Source: Caballeronia sp. SL2Y3 (GTDB lineage Bacteria > Pseudomonadota > Gammaproteobacteria > Burkholderiales > Burkholderiaceae). From it: DNA of 64,000 nt. This document shows, one piece after another, positions 1 through 8,449 of the stretch. Below the pieces are notes generated by a model. It worked only from the letters and a program-made list of their open reading frames with translations. It did no database searches and was not told where the DNA came from. Numbering within the stretch: the first letter of the stretch is position 1; each line of letters opens with the position of its first letter. A program made the position numbers and the translations under genes. The stretch is from the NCBI RefSeq assembly GCF_022879575.1, contig NZ_CP084262.1, forward strand, positions 682,001-746,000. Reading direction: 5' to 3'.

Positions 1-11
1 TACGGCGACGC

Positions 12-359
12 ATGTTGCGCAAGGCCTGGCGCGGAGAAGAACGTTTCTGGAAAGTCTGGTGGCTACTCGGCCTGCCCATCCATCTTGCATGGTGGGCGGT
101 GTACCTGTACCTCTGGGGCACCGGCGTTGCTCCCGAAGCGTTTCTGCTGATTACCATCTGGTTCTGGCCCGGCACGCTGGGCCTGTTCGCCGCGTGCGGC
201 GCGCTCTATCTCGCGTGGTGCACGGCGGCGTGGCGCTGCTCGGGCAACGTCGACCGGCGCATGTGGACGTACGTGGCGCGCGTGCTGATCGGCGTGGGCC
301 TCGGCTCGTTTCTGACCGAATGCGCGCTCATTCTGACCGCGCCGCTCGTTTCCGGCTGA
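12..359 (+). CDS. Small integral membrane protein, function unknown
   Basis: A 115-residue protein that I do not recognise. It starts with a basic segment (MLRKAWRGEERFW) followed by three strongly hydrophobic stretches, at about residues 18-38, 43-70 and 86-112. It is therefore probably a three-helix inner-membrane protein. The start lies at the window edge, so a longer upstream start cannot be excluded. It sits about 40 bp before the MarC gene on the same strand and may be co-transcribed with it. No catalytic motif is visible. Confidence 0.6.
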   Translation: MLRKAWRGEERFWKVWWLLGLPIHLAWWAVYLYLWGTGVAPEAFLLITIWFWPGTLGLFAACGALYLAWCTAAWRCSGNVDRRMWTYVARVLIGVGLGSFLTECALILTAPLVSG

Positions 360-397
360 GGACTAGTAACCGCATCGACATCCAAGACCTATCGAGC

Positions 398-1063
398 ATG
401 TTCAACGAATTCGTCAAGACCGTGCTCGTGATCGTCGCCGGGCTCTTTCCGATCATCAATCCGCCCGCGGTCGCGCTCGTCGTGCTGAGCATGCTGCCGC
501 ATATCAGCGATGCCGAGCGGCAGGAACTCGCCCGGCGGATCTCGTTGAACAGCTTCGTCATTCTGCTGGTGTCGCTGTCGGTGGGCGCGTACGTGCTCAA
601 CTTCTTCGGCATCTCCATTCCGGTGCTGCGCGTGGCGGGCGGCATCGTGGTCTCGATGGCGGGCTGGAGCCTCCTTCAGGCTCCCGACGAAGACGCTTCC
701 GCCGAACCCGCGCCCACGCCACGCAGCGGCGCGTCGCTGCGCGCAAAGGCGTTCTATCCGCTGACGCTGCCGATCACCGTCGGCCCCGGCTCGATTGCGG
801 TGGCCATCGCGCTGGGGACCGGCTCGCCGCGCCACGGCTTGCAGCCGGTTCATATCGTCGGCGTGACGGTCGGGCTTCTGCTGCTGTGCGCGAGCATCTA
901 CGTCTGCGTGCGCTTCGCCGGGTATCTGGAACGGTTGCTCGGCACCGTCGGCACTCAGGTCGCCATGCGGCTGTTCGCGTTCGTCATCTTCTGCATCGGC
1001 GTGCAGATTCTCTGGCTCGGGCTTTCGGAACTGCTCGGGTCCGTTCATCCCATCGTCAAATAG
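398..1063 (+). CDS. MarC/UPF0056 family integral membrane protein
   Basis: A 221-residue polytopic membrane protein. The N-terminal FPIINPPAVALVVLSML segment, the PLTLPITVGPGSIAVAIALG segment near the middle and the hydrophobic C-terminal helices are typical of MarC/YhgN-type proteins, which are six-helix inner-membrane proteins of uncertain transport function. The reading frame stays open far upstream, but the ATG at 398 is chosen because the family homology begins there and the upstream residues overlap the preceding gene. A low-complexity Asp/Ala/Pro linker at about residues 92-110 separates the two membrane halves. Despite the family name, involvement in multiple antibiotic resistance is not established. 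Confidence 0.85.
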   Translation: MFNEFVKTVLVIVAGLFPIINPPAVALVVLSMLPHISDAERQELARRISLNSFVILLVSLSVGAYVLNFFGISIPVLRVAGGIVVSMAGWSLLQAPDEDASAEPAPTPRSGASLRAKAFYPLTLPITVGPGSIAVAIALGTGSPRHGLQPVHIVGVTVGLLLLCASIYVCVRFAGYLERLLGTVGTQVAMRLFAFVIFCIGVQILWLGLSELLGSVHPIVK

Positions 1064-1101
1064 GCTCTGCTGCTCGTAGAAACCCCAAGCGACGCACGCC
1101 G

Positions 1102-1148
1102 ATGATAACGCTACCATCGCCGGCATTGACATGGTAACGCTACCATCG
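1102..1148. promoter_or_regulatory. Tandem LacI-type operators upstream of the dehydratase gene
   Basis: Two near-identical copies of an imperfect palindrome lie at 1102-1119 (ATGATAACGCTACCATCG) and 1131-1148 (ATGGTAACGCTACCATCG), with centres 29 bp apart. The second is symmetric at 14 of 16 positions around a central CG, the hallmark of LacI-family sites. The arms resemble those of gluconate GntR operators. The copies sit just upstream of the TTG start at 1160. The only LacI-family gene nearby closes the same operon at 5085-6143, so negative autoregulated control by a sugar-acid inducer is the simplest inference. Confidence 0.75.
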
Positions 1149-1159
1149 AGGAACATCGC

Positions 1160-2905
1160 TTGGCCTACGATCCCACCAAACGCAAGACGCCCGAGGAACT
1201 GCGCAGTTATCGCTGGTACGGCGTGAACGACCTGCGCTCGTTCGGGCACCGCTCGCGCACCGCGCAGATGGGCTATCACTCGTCCGATTACATGGGCAAG
1301 CCGGTCATCGCCGTGGTGAACACGTGGAGCGAGATCAACTCGTGCCACACGCACTTCAAGCAGCGCGTCGAGGAAGTGAAGCGCGGCATCTGGCAGGCGG
1401 GCGGTTTTCCGGTGGAAATGCCCGTGATGACGCTCGCCGAGCCGTTTCAAAAGCCGACGACCATGCTCTATCGCAACTTCCTCGCGATGGAAGTGGAAGA
1501 ACTGCTGCGCTCTTATCCGTTCGACGGCTGCGTGCTGATGGGCGGCTGCGACAAGACCACGCCCGGCCTCTTGATGGGCGCGATCAGCATGGACCTGCCC
1601 GCCATCTATCTTCCCGCCGGGCCGATGCTGCGCGGCGACTGGAACGGCCGCACGCTCGGCAGCGGCTCTGACACGTGGAAGTACTGGGCGGAACTGCGCG
1701 CGGGCAAGATCACCGAGGACGAGTGGAAGGGCGTCGAAAGCGGCATCGCGCGCTCGCCGGGTCATTGCATGACGATGGGCACCGCCTCGACGATGACGAG
1801 CGCCACCGAAGCGCTGGGCCTCACGTTGCCGGGCTTCGCGTCGATCCCGGCGGTGGACTCGCGGCACGCGCAGTATGCGTCGCTGACGGGGCAGCGCATC
1901 GTCGAGATGGTGTGGACCGATCTGAAGCCGTCCGACATTCTCACGCCGAAATCCTTCGACAACGCCGTCACCACCGTGCTCGCGATGTCCGGCTCGACCA
2001 ACGCCATCGTGCATCTGGTGGCGGTCGCGCGGCGCGCGGGCGTGCCGCTCACGACCGCGCGCTTCGACGAACTGTCGCGCGTGACGCCGGTCATCGCCAA
2101 CTTGCGGCCGGCCGGCCAGTATCTGATGGAAGACTTCTTCTATGCCGGAGGCCTGCGCGCGCTGCTCGCCGAACTCGGCGATTTGATCGACGGCTCGCAA
2201 CTAACTGTCAATGGCGCAACGCTCGGCGAAAACATCGCGGGCGCGGAAATTTTCAATGACGACGTGATTCGCCGGCTCGCCAATCCGCTCGTGCCGAACG
2301 ACGGCCTTGCCGTGCTCACCGGCAACCTCGCGCCCGATGGCGCCGTCATCAAGCCGGCGGCGATGGAAGCGCATCTGCTGAAGCATCGCGGGCCGGCGGT
2401 CGTGTTCAAGGACTACGGCGACATGGCCGCGCGCATCGACGACGAAGCCCTCGATATCACCGCCGATTCCGTGATCGTCCTTCAGCACGCGGGGCCGGTC
2501 GGCGCGCCGGGCATGCCGGAGTGGGGCCAGTTGCCGATTCCGCAGAAGCTCCTGAAGCAGGGCGTGCGCGACATGGTTCGCATCTCGGACGCGCGCATGA
2601 GCGGCACGAGCTACGGCGCGTGCGTGCTGCACGTCGCGCCGGAATCGTTCGTCGGCGGGCCGCTCGCGCTGGTGCAGGACGGCGACATCGTCGAACTGGA
2701 CGTGCCCGCGCGCCGCCTGCATCTCGAAGTCAGCGACGAAGAACTCGCCGCGCGCAAAGCCGCCTGGACGCCGCCGAAGCGCCCGTTCGAACGCGGCTTC
2801 GGCGTCATGCATCAACTGCACGTGACGCAGGCGAACAAGGGCTGCGACTTCGATTTCCTCGAAGAGAAGACGGCCGCGCACGGCGGCGAGCCGGAAATCC
2901 ACTGA
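1160..2905 (+). CDS. IlvD/Edd family sugar-acid dehydratase, L-arabinonate dehydratase-like
   Basis: A 581-residue IlvD/Edd dehydratase, which removes water from an aldonic acid to give a 2-keto-3-deoxy acid using an Fe-S cluster and Mg2+. The three cluster cysteines are visible: C62 (NSCHTHF), C130 (GGCDKTTPG) and C203 ([10 protein letters not shown]). Length and these contexts match pentonate dehydratases of the L-arabinonate/D-xylonate type better than branched-chain IlvD. The start is a TTG directly downstream of the two operator repeats; no upstream in-frame ATG fits. It heads an operon with an RraA-fold protein 16 bp downstream, an ACS transporter and a LacI regulator, which supports sugar-acid catabolism. 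The exact substrate (arabinonate, xylonate, galactonate or other) cannot be read from sequence. Confidence 0.88.
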   Translation: MAYDPTKRKTPEELRSYRWYGVNDLRSFGHRSRTAQMGYHSSDYMGKPVIAVVNTWSEINSCHTHFKQRVEEVKRGIWQAGGFPVEMPVMTLAEPFQKPTTMLYRNFLAMEVEELLRSYPFDGCVLMGGCDKTTPGLLMGAISMDLPAIYLPAGPMLRGDWNGRTLGSGSDTWKYWAELRAGKITEDEWKGVESGIARSPGHCMTMGTASTMTSATEALGLTLPGFASIPAVDSRHAQYASLTGQRIVEMVWTDLKPSDILTPKSFDNAVTTVLAMSGSTNAIVHLVAVARRAGVPLTTARFDELSRVTPVIANLRPAGQYLMEDFFYAGGLRALLAELGDLIDGSQLTVNGATLGENIAGAEIFNDDVIRRLANPLVPNDGLAVLTGNLAPDGAVIKPAAMEAHLLKHRGPAVVFKDYGDMAARIDDEALDITADSVIVLQHAGPVGAPGMPEWGQLPIPQKLLKQGVRDMVRISDARMSGTSYGACVLHVAPESFVGGPLALVQDGDIVELDVPARRLHLEVSDEELAARKAAWTPPKRPFERGFGVMHQLHVTQANKGCDFDFLEEKTAAHGGEPEIH

Positions 2906-2921
2906 ACACGATATCCACACC

Positions 2922-3656
2922 ATGACGACACAAGACATCGCCATCTCCGACGAAACGCTCGACTTGCTGCGCCACGTCAGCACCGCGACGCTCACGACGC
3001 AACTCTTCAAGCGAGGCCTGCGCAACGTGTTTTTGCAGGGCGTCGCGCCGCTCGTGAAGCCCGCTAAGGGCGCGCCGAATCTCGTCGGTCCGGCCTTCAC
3101 GCTGCGCAACATTCCGGCGCGCGAAGATATCGATCACGTCGGCGTGTTTCAGGACCCGGACCATCCGCAGCGCAAGGCGGTGGAGAGCGCGCCGCCGGGC
3201 AGCGTGCTCGTGCAGGATTGCCGCGGCGATCGCACGGTGGCATCGACCGGTTCCATTCTCACGACGCGCCTGAAGGTGCGCGGCGTCGCGGGCATGGTGT
3301 CGGACGGCTGCGTGCGCGACAGCGGCACCATCGGCGAGATCGGGCTGCCGCTTTTCTGCGCCGGCGCGAGCGCGCCGCTCAATCTCGCGAAGCATCACGC
3401 GGTGGACATGAACGTGCCGATCGCGTGCGGCGGCGTGGCGGTGTATCCGGGCGACATCGTCGTCGGCGATGTCGATGGCGTCGTGATCGTGCCGCGTCAC
3501 ATGGCCGAGCAGGTCGCGAAGGATGCCGCCGAGCAGGAACTGCTCGAAGAGTTCGTGACAACGCGAGTGGAAGCGGGCGCGATGCTGCGCGGCACGTATC
3601 CGCCGAATGAGGAAACGCTCGCGGCGTATGCCGAATGGCGCAAGCAGCGCGGATAA
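2922..3656 (+). CDS. RraA-fold protein, probable keto-acid aldolase of the sugar-acid operon
   Basis: A 244-residue member of the RraA/HMG-CHA aldolase superfamily. The substrate-binding and metal-site signature appears as DGCVRDSGTI with R132 and D133, and a PGDIVVGDVDGVVIVP segment follows at about residues 179-195. Many homologues are labelled 'RNase activity regulator RraA'. That name fits poorly here because the gene lies between a sugar-acid dehydratase and a sugar-acid transporter, and the protein has about 80 residues more than classical RraA. My inference is that it cleaves or otherwise converts the 2-keto-3-deoxy product of the dehydratase. Compare the bona fide carboxy-hydroxy-oxoadipate aldolase of the same fold at 55832-56521. 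Confidence 0.75.
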   Translation: MTTQDIAISDETLDLLRHVSTATLTTQLFKRGLRNVFLQGVAPLVKPAKGAPNLVGPAFTLRNIPAREDIDHVGVFQDPDHPQRKAVESAPPGSVLVQDCRGDRTVASTGSILTTRLKVRGVAGMVSDGCVRDSGTIGEIGLPLFCAGASAPLNLAKHHAVDMNVPIACGGVAVYPGDIVVGDVDGVVIVPRHMAEQVAKDAAEQELLEEFVTTRVEAGAMLRGTYPPNEETLAAYAEWRKQRG

Positions 3657-3683
3657 GCTCGACCGCCCCGCACTGGAGACACC

Positions 3684-5039
3684 GTGAACACCCGATCGCC
3701 GCTTCCCCGTCATGCGCCGCCGACCGTCGACGAGCCGCGTCTCATCAACCGCCTGGCATGGCGGTTGATGCCGCTCGTCGGCCTGCTGTATCTCGTCGCG
3801 TATATCGACCGCTCGAACATCGGCTTCGCGAAGCTGCAGATGCTCGGCAGCCTGGGCATCTCCGAAGTGGCGTACGGGCTCGGCGCGTCGCTGTTTTTCA
3901 TCGGCTATCTGATCTTCGAGATTCCGAGCAACGTGCTGCTGCACAAGTACGGCGCGCCGCGCTGGATCGCGCGGATCATGCTGACGTGGGGCGTCGTCAC
4001 GATCCTGCTCGCGTTCACCACGAACGCGACCATGTTCTACATCCTGCGGTTCTTGCTCGGCGCGTCCGAGGCGGGGCTGTATCCCGGCGTCATCTATTAC
4101 CTCACGCTGTGGTTTCCGCAGCGGCATCGCGTGCGCATGCTCGGGTACTTCACGCTCGGCAGCAGCATCGGCAACATGGTCGGCGCGCCGATCTGCGGCT
4201 ACCTGCTCGACAAGGCGTGGTTCGGCCTGCAAGGCTGGCAGTTGGTCTTCATCGTGACGGGCGTGCCGTCGGTGCTGCTCACGGTGGTCGTGCTGTTGTG
4301 GCTCCCGGCATCGCCGAAGAAAGCGCGTTTTCTCTCCGACGGCGAAAAACACTGGCTCGACGCCACGCTCGAAACCGAACGCCAACAGGCGAAAAAAGCC
4401 GAGACGAGCGACGCCAACGTCATGCGCGTGCTGACGGAACCGCGCGTGATCGGCATGGCGCTCTACTACATGATGCTGTCGATGTCCGTCTATGGCGTCA
4501 GCTACTGGCTGCCGACGCTTGTGAAGGGCTTCGGCGTGTCGAACACGATAAACGGCCTGCTCAACATCGTGCCGTGGCTCGCGGCGACCGTCGTGCTGGC
4601 GTGGCTGCCCGCGAAGCTGCGCGCGGCGAACGGCTCCGACCGCCGCACGACCATGGCGATGCTCACTGCCGCGCTGCTCGGCGTCGTCTTCTTCCTCGCG
4701 AGCGTGTTCCTGCCGACCAACACGCTGCGCTTCATCGCGCTTTGCCTCGGCGCGCCGTGCATGTATCTGCTGCTGCCGTGCTTCTGGACGATTCCGCCGA
4801 AGTTCCTGACCGGCGCGCGCGCGGCGGCGGGCATCGCGGCGATCAATTCGCTCGGCAATGTCGGCGGGTTCATCGCGCAGAATCTGGTGCCGTGGGTGCG
4901 GCAGACGAGCGGCAGCGTGAAGGCGCCGATGCTGATTCCGGCTGCGTGCCTGCTGATTTTCGCCGTCGTGACGATGCTGCTGATGCGGCGCGGGAACACG
5001 CGCGGCGACGCGGCCGTCGATGCGCCGGTAAAGGCCTAA
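3684..5039 (+). CDS. MFS transporter, anion:cation symporter (ACS) family
   Basis: A 451-residue 12-helix MFS permease. The N-terminal YLVAYIDRSNIGFAKLQM signature and GASEAGLYPGVIYYLTLWFP around helix 4 are characteristic of the ACS family (phthalate, glucarate, tartrate and hexuronate permeases), which co-transport organic anions with protons. The start is GTG with a GGAGA ribosome site 4-10 bp upstream. It is the third gene of the dehydratase operon and presumably imports the sugar acid that the dehydratase consumes. The end is only about 45 bp from the LacI regulator. Confidence 0.85.
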   Translation: MNTRSPLPRHAPPTVDEPRLINRLAWRLMPLVGLLYLVAYIDRSNIGFAKLQMLGSLGISEVAYGLGASLFFIGYLIFEIPSNVLLHKYGAPRWIARIMLTWGVVTILLAFTTNATMFYILRFLLGASEAGLYPGVIYYLTLWFPQRHRVRMLGYFTLGSSIGNMVGAPICGYLLDKAWFGLQGWQLVFIVTGVPSVLLTVVVLLWLPASPKKARFLSDGEKHWLDATLETERQQAKKAETSDANVMRVLTEPRVIGMALYYMMLSMSVYGVSYWLPTLVKGFGVSNTINGLLNIVPWLAATVVLAWLPAKLRAANGSDRRTTMAMLTAALLGVVFFLASVFLPTNTLRFIALCLGAPCMYLLLPCFWTIPPKFLTGARAAAGIAAINSLGNVGGFIAQNLVPWVRQTSGSVKAPMLIPAACLLIFAVVTMLLMRRGNTRGDAAVDAPVKA

Positions 5040-5084
5040 AATGGCGCGCTTCTTTCGATCCGCCTCCGACGCGCCAATCCATGC

Positions 5085-6143
5085 ATGACCAAGCTCGCCG
5101 ATATCTCTGATGAGGCCGCAAAGGCGGGCGCAGCGCCGCGCCGCACGCGCGGCACGCCGAAGGGCGTGCGCATCACGGACGTGGCGGCGTCCGCGGGCGT
5201 CTCGCCGATCACCGTCTCACGCGTGTTCAACGCGCCGGAGACGGTCGCGCCCGAGACGCTCGCCCGCGTGCGCCGCGCGGTGAGCGAACTCGGCTACGTG
5301 CCGAACCGGCTCGCGGGCGGTTTGTCGTCGGCGAAATCGCGGCTGATCGCGGCCATCGTGCCGACCGTCGCGCATTCGCTCTTCTCGGAAACGGTGCAGG
5401 TGTTCAGCGATACCATGTCGCGCGCCGGCTATCAGGTGCTGCTCGGCCTGTCGGGCTATAGCGACGAGAACGAAGATCAACTGCTCGACGCCGTGCTGAG
5501 CCGCCGTCCGGAAGGCGTGTTGCTGACGGGCGTCGCGCATACGCCGACGCTGCGTGAACGGCTGCGCAAGATCGGCATTCCGATTGTCGAGACGTGGGAC
5601 ATGACCGACGACCCGATCGACATGCTCGTCGGCTTTTCGCACTATCGGATCGGCGCGGCGGTGGCGGAGCGCTTCGTCGCGCGGGGCGCGGCACATCCGG
5701 CGCTCGTCTGCGCGACGGATCAGCGGGCGCTCGCGCGGCGGCGCGGTTTCATCGACACGCTCGCTTTGCACGGCATGCGCGACATCGCCGATGTGCTGAT
5801 GCCGCCGCCTTCGTCGGTGGCGCTCGGGAAAGACGCGCTGCGGCGCATTCAGGAGTCGACGCCCGAGGTCGACGCGATATTCTGCAGTTCGGATCTGCTC
5901 GCGCTCGGCGTGGTCTCCGAGGCGCGGCGGCTCCGCCTCGACGTGCCCGCGCGGCTCGCCGTCTGCGGCTTCGGCGACCTCGACTTCGCCGCCGACACGA
6001 CGCCCGCGCTCACCACGGTGCGCGTCGATGGCAAGCGCATCGGCGCGACCGCTGCGCGCTGCCTGATCGACCGGCTCGGCGGCGCCGCGCCGGTTGCGCC
6101 GGTCGATGTCGGCTTCGAGATCATCGAGCGCGAGACGCTCTGA
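5085..6143 (+). CDS. LacI-family regulator, GntR-like, of the sugar-acid operon
   Basis: A 352-residue LacI-family repressor. The N-terminal helix-turn-helix spans about residues 28-74 (ITDVAASAGVSPITVSRVFN through LGYVPNRLA). A periplasmic-binding-like effector domain follows, with family motifs IAAIVPTVAHSLFSE and VDAIFCSSDLLALG. The effector domain resembles gluconate-type GntR regulators, which fits a sugar-acid inducer. The roughly 27-residue Ala/Arg-rich N-terminal extension before the HTH is longer than usual. It probably binds the paired palindromes at 1102-1148. It ends 4 bp from the convergent NudC gene. Confidence 0.85.
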   Translation: MTKLADISDEAAKAGAAPRRTRGTPKGVRITDVAASAGVSPITVSRVFNAPETVAPETLARVRRAVSELGYVPNRLAGGLSSAKSRLIAAIVPTVAHSLFSETVQVFSDTMSRAGYQVLLGLSGYSDENEDQLLDAVLSRRPEGVLLTGVAHTPTLRERLRKIGIPIVETWDMTDDPIDMLVGFSHYRIGAAVAERFVARGAAHPALVCATDQRALARRRGFIDTLALHGMRDIADVLMPPPSSVALGKDALRRIQESTPEVDAIFCSSDLLALGVVSEARRLRLDVPARLAVCGFGDLDFAADTTPALTTVRVDGKRIGATAARCLIDRLGGAAPVAPVDVGFEIIERETL

Positions 6144-6147
6144 GGCT

Positions 6148-7077
6148 TCAGTCGCCTTCGACGAACGCCTTCAGCAAGTGATGCGCGATGGCGAAAGCCT
6201 TCGGCGCGTTCAATCCCTGCGGATGCGTGCCGTCGAGCATCGCGCGGACTTCGTCGCGGCTGAACCAGCGGGCGTCTTCGAGTTCTTTTTCGTCGACGGT
6301 GATCTCCGTGCCCGTCGCGCGGGCGAAGCAGCCGATCATCAGCGACGACGGAAACGGCCACGGCTGCGACGCGAAGTACCGCACGTCGGCGCAGCGAATG
6401 CCGGCTTCCTCCAGCACTTCCCGATACACCGCGTGCTCGAACGTCTCGCCCGGCTCGATGAAGCCGGCGAGCGCGGAGTACATGCCGGTCGCGAATTGCG
6501 GCTGGCGGCCGAGCAGGCAGCGTTCGCCATCGGTGACGAGCATGATGACCACTGGATCGACGCGCGGAAAGTGCTGCGCGTCGCAGTGGCCGCAAATTCG
6601 CCGCCAGCCGGCGCCCGCGCTGTCCGTCGGATTGCCGCAGTTTGCGCAGAAGCGGTGCCGCCGATGCCAGTCGAGCATCGACCGCGCCTCGCCGAGCGCG
6701 CTCACGAGCGGCGGCGCGACGAGCCCTTGCATGGCGACCGGGCGCAGTTCGATCGCTTCGACGGCAGCGCCCGGAAGCGCCTCGGCGGCGGCCTCGGCGG
6801 TCGTATCGATTGTGCAGGCGAAGACCGCGCGCCGGTCGGCGTCGCGCCCGAGCAGCACGGTTTGCAGCGGCGTGCCGAACTGCGCGGCTTCGTGCGCGGG
6901 AAAAAGCGGATCGTGGCCATCCGTGCGCTTGAACAGCGGCACGTTATTCACGAAAAGCAGAAAGCGCGTCGCGGCGTCGTCGTGGAGGCTCGCGAGAAAC
7001 GCTTCGTCGTCGCGCTTCTCGGACATGCGGTCGAGCGGATCTTGCGTGAAACCGATGGCGTCTGGCGGCGTGGGCAT
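6148..7077 (-). CDS. nudC: NAD(+) diphosphatase (NudC), Nudix hydrolase
   Basis: A 309-residue NudC. NudC hydrolyses NADH/NAD to NMN and AMP and removes NAD caps from RNA. Visible elements in order: an N-terminal NudC domain, a zinc ribbon with C144/C147 and C162/C165, the Nudix box at residues 205-227 (GFIEPGE...REVLEEAGI), and the diagnostic SQPWPFPSS motif at 237-245 that separates NudC from other Nudix enzymes. Length is somewhat above the E. coli protein because the N-terminal domain is longer. It is a single gene, convergent with the LacI regulator. Confidence 0.95.
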   Translation of the reverse strand: MPTPPDAIGFTQDPLDRMSEKRDDEAFLASLHDDAATRFLLFVNNVPLFKRTDGHDPLFPAHEAAQFGTPLQTVLLGRDADRRAVFACTIDTTAEAAAEALPGAAVEAIELRPVAMQGLVAPPLVSALGEARSMLDWHRRHRFCANCGNPTDSAGAGWRRICGHCDAQHFPRVDPVVIMLVTDGERCLLGRQPQFATGMYSALAGFIEPGETFEHAVYREVLEEAGIRCADVRYFASQPWPFPSSLMIGCFARATGTEITVDEKELEDARWFSRDEVRAMLDGTHPQGLNAPKAFAIAHHLLKAFVEGD

Positions 7078-7313
7078 GGTGTGTCCGAAGGTCGGCGGCG
7101 CGCGCCGGGGAAAGAGTCCGGGGAAGAGTCAAGCGAGCATCGTAGCGAAGTTGCCGCATCCTTGCTGACGGAGGCGCGGTCGTGGCGACGCGGCTTTCAT
7201 CGCCGACAGAAACGTGCGATCAAACAGCGCGCGCCGTTTAGGAATCGTCCGCCGGCGCGCGCCGATGCGCGGCTTCTAGAGTTTCGGTCCCCCAATTCGG
7301 AAAGGAGACGCTC

Positions 7314-7655
7314 GTGGAGTCGAACGTGACGGTGTCGGTCAACGAGAACGGCCATGCGGTCATCACGCACGCAATGCCGCTGGTGGACTATTGCGTGAAG
7401 CGCGCGCAGACGCTGCGCGCGATGGTCGAAGTCGTAAGCAGCGCGCACGGCCATATGGACGGCGCGAGCGAGTGCTCGCCCGCGCTCGCGAAACCGCTGA
7501 TGGAACTCATCCGCACGCAAGTCGAAGAACTCGCGCCGCTTTTCCGGGCGCTCGATCAACGCGCGTACGAGAAAGGGTTCGACGACGGCAAGGACGTGAG
7601 CTACCCGAACAAGAAGGCACGCGAAGTCCCGAACGACGCTTCGCGGTCAGCGTGA
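7314..7655 (+). CDS. Conserved hypothetical small soluble protein
   Basis: A 113-residue protein that I do not recognise. A GTG start at 7314 is supported by a good ribosome site, AAAGGAGA at 7301-7308. The sequence is mildly acidic with no signal peptide or membrane helix; residues 24-90 look helical and the C-terminus is polar (GFDDGKDVSYPNKKAREVP). The reading frame uses typical high-GC third positions, so it is probably a real gene. It is convergent with the receiver-like gene, leaving 22 bp between the stops. Confidence 0.55.
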   Translation: MESNVTVSVNENGHAVITHAMPLVDYCVKRAQTLRAMVEVVSSAHGHMDGASECSPALAKPLMELIRTQVEELAPLFRALDQRAYEKGFDDGKDVSYPNKKAREVPNDASRSA

Positions 7656-7677
7656 GGCGTGAGTCACGCGAGCGAAG

Positions 7678-8202
7678 TCACATGCGGGCGGCGAGCGTCG
7701 TCGCGCTCACGCGGACTTCGCGATAGATCGTGTTCGGATCGAACGCCTGCGCGTTGCGGCGTTCGCTTTGGAGGCAAGACGCGATGCGCGGCGAGATCAC
7801 CCCTTTCACGCCCGACAGCACGCGCTCACAGACGCGCCCGAGGTCTTTCAAGTCGTCGCGCGTACTCGCTGTGCCGTCTGCGCCCGCGCGCTGCATCGCG
7901 CGAATGGCGAGTGGATCGCTCTCGGTGGTGAACGCGACGAGCGGCGTGTGCGGCACGCATTCGCGGAGCTTGCGCAGAATGCCGAACCGGTCGGCCGCCG
8001 GGCGCGCTTGCGCACCGAGCGCGCAGCCCACGATCACCAGTTCGCCGTCCGCGCCGCGCAACTTCGACAGCAATTGCTCTTCGCCCGTCGCGCTCGCGAC
8101 CACGCGATAACGCTCGCGCGTCTCGAACCACGTCTGTAGTCCGAGCACGATAACCGGCTGCTCGTCTGCGATCACGACTCTTATCTTGTCAGTGCGTAAC
8201 AT
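7678..8202 (-). CDS. Orphan receiver-like protein lacking phospho-acceptor and DNA-binding domain
   Basis: A 174-residue protein with the fold signature of a NarL/FixJ-type response-regulator receiver domain. The start at 8202 (MLRTDKIRVVIADEQP) is chosen because the receiver homology begins there; the frame is open further upstream with non-homologous sequence. The acidic pair survives as D13/E14 in VVIADEQP. The expected phospho-accepting Asp after the third strand is Gly59 (ELVIVGCALG), and the conserved Lys after strand 5 is Thr114 (GADGTASTRDD). No LuxR-type HTH follows; the protein ends about 50 residues after the receiver. No histidine kinase is adjacent. It is most likely a phosphorylation-independent protein-interaction module or a decaying regulator. 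Confidence 0.65.
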   Translation of the reverse strand: MLRTDKIRVVIADEQPVIVLGLQTWFETRERYRVVASATGEEQLLSKLRGADGELVIVGCALGAQARPAADRFGILRKLRECVPHTPLVAFTTESDPLAIRAMQRAGADGTASTRDDLKDLGRVCERVLSGVKGVISPRIASCLQSERRNAQAFDPNTIYREVRVSATTLAARM

Positions 8203-8449
8203 TTCTTGCCTCGACTCATTGATTGTTTCGTCATTTCCGGACGAGCGGTTCTCGTGACAGCTTCGCGGCGGAACCTCGCACGGTAGCAAAGGCCCGGTCC
8301 GGCGACAATGCGGCGCGCGCCGACGCTGCATCGCACAACAAAATTTTCTCGTTCGGCTGCGCGAAGTTGTCGATTCGCCGCCACGTCGCTCGTCGTCCAT
8401 GTAGCCGGCCATGCAGCGCGCCGTCCATTGGTTCCAGCGGAGTCTGCCG

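Noticed and set aside
389..2200. Roughly 600-codon minus-strand frame across MarC and the dehydratase gene
   Set aside because: It is antisense to motif-verified genes, and its translation lacks any recognisable domain.
2922..3656. Naming this gene an RNase E regulator RraA
   Set aside because: The operon context and the longer length favour an aldolase-type role. The name would come only from fold similarity.
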